Source of the DNA: Pseudomonadota bacterium
GTDB taxonomy: Bacteria > Bdellovibrionota > UBA1018 > CAIMNF01
Length of the DNA stretch: 64,000 nucleotides
Assembly (NCBI GenBank): GCA_027491115.1
Contig: JAIXWV010000030.1
Span: 1-64,000, forward strand
Direction of reading: 5' to 3'
The notes beneath the pieces are model-generated. The model saw only the letters and a program-made list of their open reading frames with translations. It ran no database searches and was not told the DNA's origin. Positions 1 through 8,147 of this stretch are shown one piece after another. The position numbers were made by a program, and so were the translations under genes. Every line of letters begins with the position of its first letter. Position 1 is the stretch's first letter.

Positions 1-170
1 CTCTCCGCCACTCCAAACCCGAATGAACATCGCCCCTGAATGGGGAATACGAGGGGACCGACTCTCGCGAGGCCAGGATGGCCGATAGCGAGAGACACGA
101 TGTCGTGGAGGTCCCATCGGATTCCCCATTCAGGGAAAGAAATTTCGCGGGGGTTTGAAGTGGCGGAGAG
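1..170. repeat. Nested palindromic (cloverleaf-like) element abutting tRNA-Ser
   Basis: Seen directly: 1-20 is an inverted copy of 151-170 with about one mismatch and a small length difference. 34-48 is a perfect 15-bp inverted copy of 121-135. 54-59 pairs with 110-115. Inside are two hairpins, 62-68/88-94 (with an inner stem 71-75/79-83) and 96-100/103-107. The whole folds as a long stem with two side arms. The right arm overlaps the 3' end of the tRNA-Ser gene, so the left arm (1-10) reads on the plus strand as the last bases of a tRNA-Ser including CCA. Either the window starts inside a second, convergent tRNA-Ser, or this is a repeat element whose ends copy the tRNA 3' end. Confidence 0.75.
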
Positions 171-250
171 AGAGGGATTTGAACCCCCGAGGCCCTTGCG
201 AGCCTGCCGGTTTTCAAAACCGGTGCAATCGACCACTCTGCCATCTCTCC
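161..250 (-). tRNA. tRNA-Ser (TGA anticodon)
   Basis: The minus strand gives a class II tRNA. The 7-bp acceptor stem pairs 244-250 with 165-171, the discriminator is G, and CCA is encoded (161-163). The T arm has a TTCAAAT loop. A long variable arm typical of Ser/Leu tRNAs is present. The anticodon loop reads TTTGAAA with anticodon TGA at 214-216. This decodes UCA and related serine codons. The gene lies downstream of, and on the same strand as, the ferredoxin reductase gene. Its 3' end forms one arm of the palindromic element. Confidence 0.95.
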
Positions 251-299
251 GCAAGTGATCCTGAAGGAATCCCCATGGTTCAATAAAAGGGGGGACTTG

Positions 300-1064
300 T
301 CAATTCGCGTGGGTTTCGCCCGGCTTCGGCTTGTAATAGACCTCTTGGTGGATCGAGGCCTTTTCCACCCCGTGGGCGGTCAGGATCTGCTTCACTTCGT
401 CGATCATGGCGCCGTTTCCGCAGAGGTAGAACTCGGTTTCAGTCCAGACGATCTTGGAGGCGTTTTCTCGGAGCCAGTCCGTGACGCGACCGCGAAATCC
501 CTGCCAGCCCGGTTCGGGGCGCGAAAGGGCCTGAACCAGTCCGTTTGCACCGAGGCGATCCCGGAGCTCTTCCGTGTACAGAAGGTCCGACTGGACCCGG
601 GCCCCAAACAACAGGGTTCCACTCACAGGGGGCTGATCGGTATAGACCTTGGAAAACACCATCGAACGGAAGGGTGCGATCCCCGTTCCGGTGGCGATGA
701 AAAGCGCATGACGTCCGGCCTTCGGCTTGTAGACAAAATCACCATAGGGAGCGAGACCCTTCATGCTCTCCCCGATCTGAAGACTGTCGAGGTACTGGGT
801 GCCGGGGCCGTTTTCGACGAGCTTCACACAGAGCTCAAAAACCGACTTCCCCGCTCGGGTGAGTTCGGGGGCGGAAGCGATGGAGTAGGCTCGACGGAGA
901 TCCCGGCCTCCCGGACCGCGACCCGGGACGATCACACTCACAAACTGGCCCGGTTGGAAGGGAAACACCGGCTCCGACTCATAGAGCAATTCAATCACGT
1001 CCGGAGTGAGAGTTTTCTTGGCAATGAGCCTGGCCTCGACCGTGACAGCCTTCGGTTTTTCCAT
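300..1064 (-). CDS. fpr: Ferredoxin/flavodoxin-NADP(+) reductase family protein
   Basis: A 254-residue FAD/NAD(P)H oxidoreductase of the FNR superfamily, close in size to E. coli Fpr. It would move electrons between NADPH and ferredoxin or flavodoxin in the cytoplasm. The FAD-binding signature R-x-Y-S is at residues 58-61 and the NAD(P)-binding phrase GTGIAP is near 126-131. A CGNG motif near the C terminus is typical of the nicotinamide site. I chose the ATG at 1064 because AGGAG sits 6-7 bases upstream; a longer reading frame to 1169 would run towards tatA and lacks homology. The gene is divergent from tatA with an 81-bp gap. The exact electron carrier cannot be read from the sequence. Confidence 0.85.
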   Translation of the reverse strand: MEKPKAVTVEARLIAKKTLTPDVIELLYESEPVFPFQPGQFVSVIVPGRGPGGRDLRRAYSIASAPELTRAGKSVFELCVKLVENGPGTQYLDSLQIGESMKGLAPYGDFVYKPKAGRHALFIATGTGIAPFRSMVFSKVYTDQPPVSGTLLFGARVQSDLLYTEELRDRLGANGLVQALSRPEPGWQGFRGRVTDWLRENASKIVWTETEFYLCGNGAMIDEVKQILTAHGVEKASIHQEVYYKPKPGETHAN

Positions 1065-1145
1065 GGGTTTCTCCTGATTTTTGAGTGGCCTTACCCTAGC
1101 CGAAAACCCATGCTTTATCCAGCCTTTTGTGTTAGCCCTAGACCC

Positions 1146-1325
1146 ATGTTTGGATTGAGCGGTGGACATCTTTTGATTTTGGCGATTGTCGTACTGTTGT
1201 TCGGAAGCCGAAGACTTCCCGAGCTCGGCTCCGCCCTAGGTAAGGGGATCGGAGCATTCAAGAAAGGCCTCGAAGGGGGCAAGGACGACGAGAACGACAA
1301 GAATAATAACAATCGGATCTCATGA
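1146..1325 (+). CDS. tatA: Twin-arginine translocase subunit TatA/E family
   Basis: A 59-residue TatA-type protein: a short N terminus, one membrane helix (about residues 8-19) ending in the conserved FG, then a glycine-rich hinge and amphipathic helix (PELGSALGKGIGAFKKG). The tail is acidic and Asn-rich. TatA oligomers form the pathway by which folded, twin-arginine-signal proteins cross the inner membrane. It is short and has the serine-glycine start typical of TatA/TatE rather than TatB. The stop overlaps the next start as ATGA, so it is translationally coupled to the aromatic amino acid hydroxylase. tatB and tatC are not in the window. Confidence 0.88.
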   Translation: MFGLSGGHLLILAIVVLLFGSRRLPELGSALGKGIGAFKKGLEGGKDDENDKNNNNRIS

Positions 1326-3034
1326 AGGCTCCGCTCGAGAAGATTCCCGATCACCTTCAGGAATACATCACCGAGCAGGACCCTTCGCTGTACACCCCGA
1401 TTGATCAGGCGGTCTGGCGCTATGTGATGCGCGTCTCGAAGAACTTTTTCGGGAAGCACGGACATCCGCTTTACCTCCAAGGACTCGAAGCCACCGGAAT
1501 TGCCACTGACCGCATTCCGCTGGTGACCGAAATGGACACCGCTCTCCGTAAGCTCGGTTGGCGCGCGGTGGTGATCAACGGATTCATTCCTCCGGCCATT
1601 TTCCTGGAGTTCCAATCGCTCCGGATCCTCGCCATCGCTTGCGACATCCGCAAACTCGAGAATCTGGGCTACACCCCCTCGCCCGACATCATTCACGAAG
1701 CTGCGGGTCACGTGCCCATCGTGGCTGATCCAGATTACCGTGCTTATCTGGAGGATTACGGCGAGGTGGCCCGGAATGCGATCATCACCAAGTTCGACCT
1801 CGAGCTTTATGATTCGATTTTTAAACTTTCTGAAATCAAAGAAAACCCTCAAGCCAAGGCGGAGGACATTGCACGCGCCCAGGCCGAATTCGAAGCCGTG
1901 GCCAAGCGCGAGACCCTTCCCTCCGAGGCAGCCCTCCTGACCCGGATGGCCTGGTGGACGACCGAATACGGTCTGCTTGAAGTCGACGGTAAGCCCCTCA
2001 TTTACGGGGCAGGACTCCTGTCCTCGATCCAGGAGAGCTACCACTGTCTCGATGCCAACGTGAAAAAGATCCCGTTCAAGCTCGATACTGCGGTCCACAC
2101 TTCCTACGACATCACCCGTCCTCAGCCCCAATTGTTCGTGGCAAAGAGCTTTGCCGAGCTGAGAGCGGCACTGGATGACTTCGCGGATACGATGGCGTTC
2201 CGCCGCGGAGGCGCCTACGGACTCGAAATCGCGCGCAAAGCCGAGAACACGGTTTCGGCTGCCCTGGACAACGGAATCACCCTGAGTGGAATCGTGAAGG
2301 ATTACCTCCTCGGCGAAGATGCCCAGCCCTGCGCATTCACCTTGTCTGGACTGAAACAGGTTTCATTCGACGGCAAGGAGATCGACCAGGTCGACACCCA
2401 CTCCTTGAGCAGTGACCTGTTTGTGCCCCTGTTTTCCGAAGCCGCCCTCAAAGCGAGCCCAGACGAACTGAAGAGGAAGATCCACGGAAGCGGTCTCACC
2501 ACCCGCTCGGGTCTCCGGGTGCAGGGTCGGTTCAAGAAGGAAATCGCCTTGGGTCGGTCGGCACGGATCTGGCTGCTCGAGTCGGTGAAAATCCTCGACC
2601 AGACCGGGAAGACGGTTTTCTCGGAACTCCGTAGACATTATCCGTTGTTTCTCGCATCAGACATCACCTCAGTCTACGGCGGAGCCGCGGACCGGAACAG
2701 CTACTTGCTCCGCAATCGGAAGCCGATCAGCAAGGTGAAATCGCACAAGAGCAACCGGACTCCGGGCAACTCGGAACTCTGCGAACTGTATGCACGTGTC
2801 AGAAGCTTCCGGGATGCTCACCCCCGGGATCCGAGACCGCTCGACGCCATCCACGAGGCGCTCCGAATTCTTGCACCCAAAGATTGGCTTCTCAGGCTCG
2901 AACTCCTCGAGCTTTATCTGAAACTCGAACCGCAAGGTGTGGCGGTTGCCAAAATCCGGAATGAGCTCGGCGAGCTCAAAGCGGAGTCCACGGAAATGAA
3001 AGAAATGATCGAAAGAGGAATCGTCAGTTTATGA
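1322..3034 (+). CDS. phhA: Aromatic amino acid hydroxylase (phenylalanine 4-monooxygenase family), long form
   Basis: 570 residues. The N-terminal half matches the pterin-dependent, Fe(II) aromatic amino acid hydroxylase fold. The iron ligands are visible as His125 and His130 in IIHEAAGHVPI and Glu215 in WWTTEYGLL. The predicted reaction is conversion of phenylalanine to tyrosine using tetrahydrobiopterin and oxygen. The usual bacterial PhhA is only about 260-300 residues, so about 280 extra C-terminal residues are present. The tail includes a helical, charged region (roughly residues 480-570). Long forms of this kind are known in Bacteroidetes and some deltaproteobacterial lineages. The substrate (Phe or Trp) is not certain. 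Its ends overlap tatA and the DUF423 gene by 4 bases each. Confidence 0.85.
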   Translation: MKAPLEKIPDHLQEYITEQDPSLYTPIDQAVWRYVMRVSKNFFGKHGHPLYLQGLEATGIATDRIPLVTEMDTALRKLGWRAVVINGFIPPAIFLEFQSLRILAIACDIRKLENLGYTPSPDIIHEAAGHVPIVADPDYRAYLEDYGEVARNAIITKFDLELYDSIFKLSEIKENPQAKAEDIARAQAEFEAVAKRETLPSEAALLTRMAWWTTEYGLLEVDGKPLIYGAGLLSSIQESYHCLDANVKKIPFKLDTAVHTSYDITRPQPQLFVAKSFAELRAALDDFADTMAFRRGGAYGLEIARKAENTVSAALDNGITLSGIVKDYLLGEDAQPCAFTLSGLKQVSFDGKEIDQVDTHSLSSDLFVPLFSEAALKASPDELKRKIHGSGLTTRSGLRVQGRFKKEIALGRSARIWLLESVKILDQTGKTVFSELRRHYPLFLASDITSVYGGAADRNSYLLRNRKPISKVKSHKSNRTPGNSELCELYARVRSFRDAHPRDPRPLDAIHEALRILAPKDWLLRLELLELYLKLEPQGVAVAKIRNELGELKAESTEMKEMIERGIVSL

Positions 3035-3384
3035 AATGCATCAGCATCGGATCATTCATGGTGGCCCTGTCTGTCATGGCCGGCGCCTTCGGAGCCCATG
3101 CGCTCCAAGGCAAGATCGGTTACGATTTGCTCGAGATCTTCAAGACCGGGACTTACTACATGACTATTCACTCACTGGGGCTCATCCTCTTCGGCCTCTT
3201 CAAGCCCGAGAAAACCTGGCCCGCTACAGCCTTCGTGATCGGTACCGTGATCTTCACGGGAAGCCTCTATGGCATCACTTTCACGGGCATCCGGAGTCTC
3301 GGAATGATCACGCCGATCGGCGGATTGCTCTACATCGCGGGTTGGATCGGATTCGGTCTCGAAGCCCGGAAGAGGATCGGGTGA
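3031..3384 (+). CDS. DUF423 family small membrane protein (YgdD-like)
   Basis: A 117-residue integral membrane protein with about four hydrophobic helices. The family signature phrases are clear: an early MAGAFGAHAL motif, a YHxxH-like region replaced here by TYYMTIHSLG, and a C-terminal TPIGGLLYIAGW. The biochemical role of DUF423 is not established. The ATGA overlap with the upstream hydroxylase and with the next gene places it in the tatA-phhA transcription unit. Confidence 0.85.
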   Translation: MKCISIGSFMVALSVMAGAFGAHALQGKIGYDLLEIFKTGTYYMTIHSLGLILFGLFKPEKTWPATAFVIGTVIFTGSLYGITFTGIRSLGMITPIGGLLYIAGWIGFGLEARKRIG

Positions 3385-4016
3385 TGGAATCCACGCCGCT
3401 TCCCTGGATTGCAGAGATTTCCAGACTGGTGACCAAGGTGACCGACCGGATCACGGGTGACCGATCGGAATTCCCCCTGTTGGTGGCTGCGGTGACCGCC
3501 GAAAGTCTCCGTCACTGCGGGATCGTCGCAAATGTTTTTTACGGATCCGCAGCATGGATCGAAGTGATGGAGAACCAGTCGGTGATGTGGGCGGGTTGCT
3601 GGGGCTCGAACACTCATTTTTGGGCGGTGACCCCCTTTGGTGAGATTGTGGATTTGAACACGAGTGTCTCGTATCGCAAAAAAGCGCATGGGAACACCGA
3701 TCACCAACCCAAGTATTCTCCCCCCCTGCTCTGGTCACGCGAAGTCCCTGCCTTTTACCGGTACCTTCCTGAAGGCATCGCTGAGATCGAGCTCGACTCG
3801 GAGCGGGATCGTCGCTGGTACGAGACCTGTATGACCGAAATCAAATCCAAGTTGGGGGATCCCTCGCTCCTGCTCCAGCTCCCGGAAGACAGCCTCGACT
3901 TCCCGGACGAGGCCATTCTTTGCCCGAACCGACGACTCCTCGACGATGCAGCCCAGACTTTCCGTCACTTCGACCGCGCTTTGATGATCCAAGGCATTCC
4001 CCAAAAACCCTTCTGA
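3384..4016 (+). CDS. Conserved hypothetical, possibly transglutaminase-like fold
   Basis: 210 residues with no signal peptide. I do not recognise a named family. The middle (about residues 25-95) has the order seen in transglutaminase-like proteins: a helix ending LRHCGI, a strand NVFYGSAAW, then THFWAV and EIVDLN, which could supply His and Asp. The usual catalytic Cys at the start of the preceding helix is not seen; the only nearby Cys is in LRHCG. Activity is therefore doubtful. The start is the ATG overlapping the DUF423 stop, with GAGG upstream. A reading frame extending upstream to 3036 is only a shadow of the DUF423 gene. Confidence 0.6.
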   Translation: MESTPLPWIAEISRLVTKVTDRITGDRSEFPLLVAAVTAESLRHCGIVANVFYGSAAWIEVMENQSVMWAGCWGSNTHFWAVTPFGEIVDLNTSVSYRKKAHGNTDHQPKYSPPLLWSREVPAFYRYLPEGIAEIELDSERDRRWYETCMTEIKSKLGDPSLLLQLPEDSLDFPDEAILCPNRRLLDDAAQTFRHFDRALMIQGIPQKPF

Positions 4017-4099
4017 GTGTGAACGGGTCCGAGTCAAGGTTTTGTCGGGTGCATTTTGGGCTTCGTGCCGCTTTTTCGAGAGTGCTACACTAGGACGAA

Positions 4100-5053
4100 A
4101 TGAACCGCCTGATCTTTTCCCTATCCGCACTCCTCCTTATTCTGCAATCCAGCACTCCGGCCCTGGCCGCGATCGAAAGCATCAACGTCCAAACCTACAA
4201 TCCGTCGACCTCGGACCGTTTTGTGATCCTCGAGGACGGCTTCCGTTCGGAATGGCCGCGTAAGAACCTGCTGTACTTCGGAATGAATTACAATTTTTTC
4301 AATGATCCCCTTCCGGTTCTGGACCCGACCCAAACGGCACTCGTGGGCCATCTGATTGATAGCATCCAAACCATCGATCTGTTCGCCGGGATCAAACTTT
4401 CCAACAACTTCGGTCTCTTCATCGGAGCACCCATACATTTTGCCAGATTCCCCGCCACCTTTAACGATGCCCCGGCCGCGATCACCGGTGACCAGACGAC
4501 CATGGGTGACTTCAAGATCATGGGTAAGCTACGGGTCACAGACGATACCAGCAACACCCACATCGCGTTCATTCCAGAAGTTCGTCTCTCGACGGGCGCC
4601 ACCCAGTACCTGCTGTCGGACGCATCTCCTTATCTGGGACTCCGGATGGCACTCGAGCGCCAGTTTGAAGGCTGGACATTCCTCGCGAATATCGGCTACG
4701 TTTCTGCGGCAAATTCGGTCTATTCTCCGACCGCGTTCTCGACCATCAACTTCCGGAACCGCCTGATCACCGGCGTCGGTGGGTTCCTTCCTTTCAACGA
4801 CGAATTCGGAATGAGCGTCGAGATCAACAGTATCAACATGATCCCCTTCGACAGCTCGAACAACCCGATGGACGCCTATGCGGGACTTCGCTATTCGCCT
4901 TTCGCAGGCATGGCATTCACCGCAGGGGGATCGATCGGTCGGATCGGTGGCCAACTCAGCTCGACCTACCGGATGATCGCAGGCCTTCGCTACACCTTGG
5001 GCGAGGACGCGCCTCAAGCACCGGTGCCACTCTCCACCCCGAAAAGGAAGTGA
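4100..5053 (+). CDS. Secreted outer-membrane beta-barrel protein, hypothetical
   Basis: 317 residues. A signal peptide (about residues 1-24, ending ALAA) is followed by many alternating-hydrophobic strands with aromatic girdle residues, ending in LRYTLG and a short Pro-rich tail. The body resembles the barrel domain that precedes an OmpA domain in some deltaproteobacterial OmpA-family proteins, but no OmpA domain is present. It is probably a structural porin-like or transporter-like barrel; the substrate is unknown. It is preceded by an 83-bp gap and converges on the oxygenase gene downstream with 3 bp between stops. Confidence 0.7.
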   Translation: MNRLIFSLSALLLILQSSTPALAAIESINVQTYNPSTSDRFVILEDGFRSEWPRKNLLYFGMNYNFFNDPLPVLDPTQTALVGHLIDSIQTIDLFAGIKLSNNFGLFIGAPIHFARFPATFNDAPAAITGDQTTMGDFKIMGKLRVTDDTSNTHIAFIPEVRLSTGATQYLLSDASPYLGLRMALERQFEGWTFLANIGYVSAANSVYSPTAFSTINFRNRLITGVGGFLPFNDEFGMSVEINSINMIPFDSSNNPMDAYAGLRYSPFAGMAFTAGGSIGRIGGQLSSTYRMIAGLRYTLGEDAPQAPVPLSTPKRK

Positions 5054-5056
5054 TCC

Positions 5057-5644
5057 TCAGTCCTGGATCCAGTCGTAGTTGAAGCTCACACTGATCCGCT
5101 CGCCCTCGGTGCGGTTCGGTGGCACTTCGTGCTTCATCCAGCTTTCAAAGAGGATGATCTCGCCCGGTTTCGGCGTCAGGTCGATTTGCATCCGGCGTGG
5201 GGGACTCGCCATGAACAGGGGAGCACGAGGATCTTCCACACGGAGCGGACTCGCACCTTTCGGAACCGCCACATAGAAGGTCCCGCTCACAATCGAATTC
5301 GGATGAAGATGGAACGCATGATAGCAATCGGGCGGCATCAAGTTCGCCCACAATGACGAGAGGCGGAGTTCCCCTTTCGGAAAGCGGATCCCGGCCTTTT
5401 TCGCAAAGGCAGCGGCCTCACGGTCCAAGTGTCGCTTCAACTCGTCGAAGATGCTGAATTGCCGGTGCAGATCGGACATGGAGCCGTAGGAGGTGTAACC
5501 CCCCGAGTAGTTCTTACGGCACCAGCGGACTCCGGCCTCGTCAACTTCTGGGAGAGCACGAATGGTCTGCTCGAGTATCAGCCGTGAACGGGCGGGAAAC
5601 GGAATCCGCTTCTGCTCGATCCAGGTCGGAAAACAGGCCTTCAC
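5057..5644 (-). CDS. Putative 2OG-Fe(II) oxygenase (TIGR02466-like)
   Basis: 195 residues. The block HLHPNSIVSGTFYVAVP, followed by EDPRAP and, about 45 residues later, GEIILFESWMKHEVPPN and RISVSFNYDW, matches the TIGR02466 oxygenase family. The first His/Pro/Asn block and the late His in KHEV are the likely iron ligands, and the Arg in ERISVSF the 2-oxoglutarate anchor. The substrate is unknown. The start overlaps the stop of the upstream carboxypeptidase-like gene as ATGA, so the two are coupled. Confidence 0.78.
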   Translation of the reverse strand: MKACFPTWIEQKRIPFPARSRLILEQTIRALPEVDEAGVRWCRKNYSGGYTSYGSMSDLHRQFSIFDELKRHLDREAAAFAKKAGIRFPKGELRLSSLWANLMPPDCYHAFHLHPNSIVSGTFYVAVPKGASPLRVEDPRAPLFMASPPRRMQIDLTPKPGEIILFESWMKHEVPPNRTEGERISVSFNYDWIQD

Positions 5645-6543
5645 TTCGTGCTCCGGGGAGGAATCTCATGCGAAATGGCGAGCTCGAGTCCCTTTTTGAA
5701 TTTCTGCCAGTACTCCTTCGCCTTGGTGTGATTCGCTGTCGGGAGTTCGAGCGTGATGGTCGGAATGCCGAGATCCTTCCCGGTATAGTTTCCGAGTGAT
5801 CCGGGATAGAAGCCAGTGGATTTCGCATTCAGCTTTTCGCGGAGCTCCTGGCATTTTTCGACATATTCTTCACTGAACCGGAACAATTTCACGTGGTCCG
5901 GACCGTCATAATCGAGCACGTTCAGAGGCGAATGGATGGAGATGATCTTGTGGGGCTTGAACTTTTCGATCAGGCCTTTTTGAAAAAGCGTCTCGGGCTC
6001 GGAGTCCGGCTTGTAACCGGGAAAGCGTCGTTTGTCAGAATGAAAGCGCTTTTTCCACTGAGACAAGGCCTCTTTATGCCAATCTCGCGTCGAAAAGTTG
6101 CGGTTGCAATCGACTCCATGGGCGTTGGTCCGCGATTTCGGATAGCCAAGAAACCCGTCCGGATTGATGAGCGGGGCGATCACAAGACGTGCATCCGGAT
6201 AACGCTTCATATTCTCCTCCGCCCACTGGGAGATCTGGAATCCGAGGTAGAGGGGAGTGATTTCGTCACCATGGACCATCGAGAGGATGAGGGTGGTGTT
6301 CTTCGAGTTTTCGGGACCGAAAACGAGGTAGATCAGAGGGCGACCTTGGACAGAGGTCGTTTCAAACTTCCAAGAGAGCGTGCCACACGGATTCTTTCCC
6401 CAAGCACGCTTCTGGAAAGCCTTGTCGAGGGATCCGCAAAGTGAGGGGAGGTCCGTTTCGATCTCGTCCGCGAAACTGAACGGCATCCCGGCAGCGGCCA
6501 CCATCAGGATTCCGGAAAGGATCTGTTTCAGACTGGATGACAT
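5641..6543 (-). CDS. Secreted M14-family zinc carboxypeptidase, MpaA-like
   Basis: 300 residues with a signal peptide (about residues 1-25, ending FSFADE). The zinc ligands of M14 peptidases are visible: His91 and Glu94 in VHGDE, His204 in SIHSP, and the catalytic Glu266 in TITLELP. The phrase CNRNF near 147-150 is the substrate-binding Asn-Arg. MpaA-type members cleave the gamma-D-glutamyl-diaminopimelate bond of murein peptides. Unlike cytoplasmic E. coli MpaA this one appears exported. It probably trims peptidoglycan peptides; other peptide substrates are possible. It is one base from the DedA gene upstream. Confidence 0.82.
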   Translation of the reverse strand: MSSSLKQILSGILMVAAAGMPFSFADEIETDLPSLCGSLDKAFQKRAWGKNPCGTLSWKFETTSVQGRPLIYLVFGPENSKNTTLILSMVHGDEITPLYLGFQISQWAEENMKRYPDARLVIAPLINPDGFLGYPKSRTNAHGVDCNRNFSTRDWHKEALSQWKKRFHSDKRRFPGYKPDSEPETLFQKGLIEKFKPHKIISIHSPLNVLDYDGPDHVKLFRFSEEYVEKCQELREKLNAKSTGFYPGSLGNYTGKDLGIPTITLELPTANHTKAKEYWQKFKKGLELAISHEIPPRSTK

Positions 6544-6544
6544 C

Positions 6545-7168
6545 TCAGATTTCTCCTTTTTGCTTTCGGCTTTTCAGCCAATGCTTGACCGCGAAGAAAA
6601 GGATCACTGCGATGATGACACCGACGATTCCACCCTCGACTTTTTTGATCCAAGCGATGACATGATGAAGCATGTCGCCGAAATAATAAACCGAATAAAT
6701 GATCGCCGGGACACTGATCAAAGCCGCCCCTCCGTCATAAATGAGCAGTTTACGGAAAGGAAAGTGAAGTGTTCCCGAAGCAAAAAAGATCGTCGAGCGC
6801 ACCCCCGGCATGAAGCGGGCTGAGAACAATAGTTTTCCACCGTGATGAATCAGACGCTCACGGATCGCCTCGATCTTGCCCTCGTCCAGCACCAGGCGGA
6901 AGGGCCACTTCTTCATCAACTTCCGCCCGAAGTGATGCCCGAGCCAATACATGAACGAATCACCGATCATGACCCCGGCCAGACCGATTCCGATCATGAT
7001 CCAGACATCGCAGATCCCGTAATAGGCGAGGATGCCACCAGCGATGAGCGTGATGTCCTCAGGAATGGGGATGCCAAGACCGCAGGCGAGCAAAATCACA
7101 AAAATCGCCGCGTACGGAATCGGACCATAGTAGTCGATCAGGAAGTCGACGATCAGATTGAAGTCCAT
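6545..7168 (-). CDS. DedA family inner-membrane protein
   Basis: 207 residues with the DedA/VTT fold: an early reentrant segment with GLGIPIPEDITLIAGG, a middle RFMPGVRSTIFFASG block holding the conserved Arg residues, and hydrophobic C-terminal helices. DedA proteins are implicated in membrane lipid (undecaprenyl phosphate or phospholipid) flipping. The C-terminal tail is basic. It sits between xerC and the secreted carboxypeptidase on the same strand, one base from the latter. Confidence 0.88.
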   Translation of the reverse strand: MDFNLIVDFLIDYYGPIPYAAIFVILLACGLGIPIPEDITLIAGGILAYYGICDVWIMIGIGLAGVMIGDSFMYWLGHHFGRKLMKKWPFRLVLDEGKIEAIRERLIHHGGKLLFSARFMPGVRSTIFFASGTLHFPFRKLLIYDGGAALISVPAIIYSVYYFGDMLHHVIAWIKKVEGGIVGVIIAVILFFAVKHWLKSRKQKGEI

Positions 7169-7195
7169 TTGGGTTCACCCATTAGACACGAAGAT

Positions 7196-8122
7196 TCATT
7201 TTTTTGAAAGAGGATGGGCCGAGCGGTAGGAGTCCTGAACTTCCCCCAAGTCGAGATGGGTGTAGCGCTGCGTTGTAGACAATCGGGAGTGACCCAAAAG
7301 CTCCTGAATGCTCCTCAGGTCGGCCCCGGCGGAGAGCAGATGAGTGGCAAAGCTGTGACGGAGTGCGTGAGGCGAGATCTTCCGGTTTTCATCGATCCAC
7401 TGCGGTGAAAGCATCGCGGCACGGAGCAGCTGCCGGGCCAGGATCCGGGCGATGCTCCGGGCGGTCAAACGGCCCCCGCGGAAATTGACGAACACCGCAT
7501 CGGGGTCCGAGTGGGATGGAAGTGCCGCAAGGTAAACCCGGATTGCTTCGTCCGCCGGGCTTGTCAGCGGAACAAAGCGCTCTTTGTCACCCTTTCCGCG
7601 AACCCGGACCCAACCCGGACGTTCGCTCAGGTTTTCACGCTTCAGGATCTCGACCTCACCGACACGGAGCCCGCAACCGTACATCAATTCGAGCAGGGCA
7701 CGGTCGCGCGAGCCTTGCCAGGTCCCGACATCGGGCGCACGCATCAACTCGAGCGCCTCCTCCACCTTAAGGACTTCGGGCAACTTCTTTCCGACCTTGG
7801 GGGCGGGAATCAGGGCGAGCCAGTTCTTCTGCACCATGCCTTTCCGTTTCAGATACCGGAAAAAAGTGCGGAGCGTGCTCATCTTCCGCGCAACCGAGAC
7901 GTTCTCGTTCTGCTCCATCAATGAACCGGCAAAAGACCGGAAGTGCAGGGAAGCCAATGTTCCGAGCTCGGTTCCATCGATCATGGAATACTTGGACTCC
8001 ATGTGCTCAGCAAACTGGACCAGGTCCGATCGGTAGGCCCGGAGCGTCTCCGGGGACCAGTTGCATTCATTGCGTCCATGCTCGAGGAAGGCCTCGATCC
8101 AGCCCTTTATGCTTGATGTCAT
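7196..8122 (-). CDS. xerC: Tyrosine recombinase XerC/XerD type
   Basis: 308 residues. An N-terminal SAM-like DNA-binding domain (about 1-100) is followed by the catalytic domain with the full residue set: Arg153 (GCGLRVGE), Lys near 179, His252 and Arg255 (HALRHSFATHLL), His278 (LLGHSRLSTTQ) and nucleophile Tyr287 (RYTHL). Xer recombinases resolve chromosome dimers at dif. The length and housekeeping context (divergent from trmFO, a pairing seen in several genomes) argue for XerC rather than a phage integrase. XerC and XerD cannot be told apart with confidence here. Confidence 0.88.
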   Translation of the reverse strand: MTSSIKGWIEAFLEHGRNECNWSPETLRAYRSDLVQFAEHMESKYSMIDGTELGTLASLHFRSFAGSLMEQNENVSVARKMSTLRTFFRYLKRKGMVQKNWLALIPAPKVGKKLPEVLKVEEALELMRAPDVGTWQGSRDRALLELMYGCGLRVGEVEILKRENLSERPGWVRVRGKGDKERFVPLTSPADEAIRVYLAALPSHSDPDAVFVNFRGGRLTARSIARILARQLLRAAMLSPQWIDENRKISPHALRHSFATHLLSAGADLRSIQELLGHSRLSTTQRYTHLDLGEVQDSYRSAHPLSKK

Positions 8123-8147
8123 CCCTCGATTAGTTTAATTCAAAAGT

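Noticed and set aside
255-1325. A 356-codon plus-strand frame opposite the ferredoxin reductase
   Set aside because: Only its last 59 codons (tatA) have family features; the rest is antisense to a clear reductase gene with its own ribosome site.
7196-8122. Phage or integron integrase
   Set aside because: The recombinase has XerC/D length and layout, lies in housekeeping genes, and no attachment repeats or phage genes are nearby.
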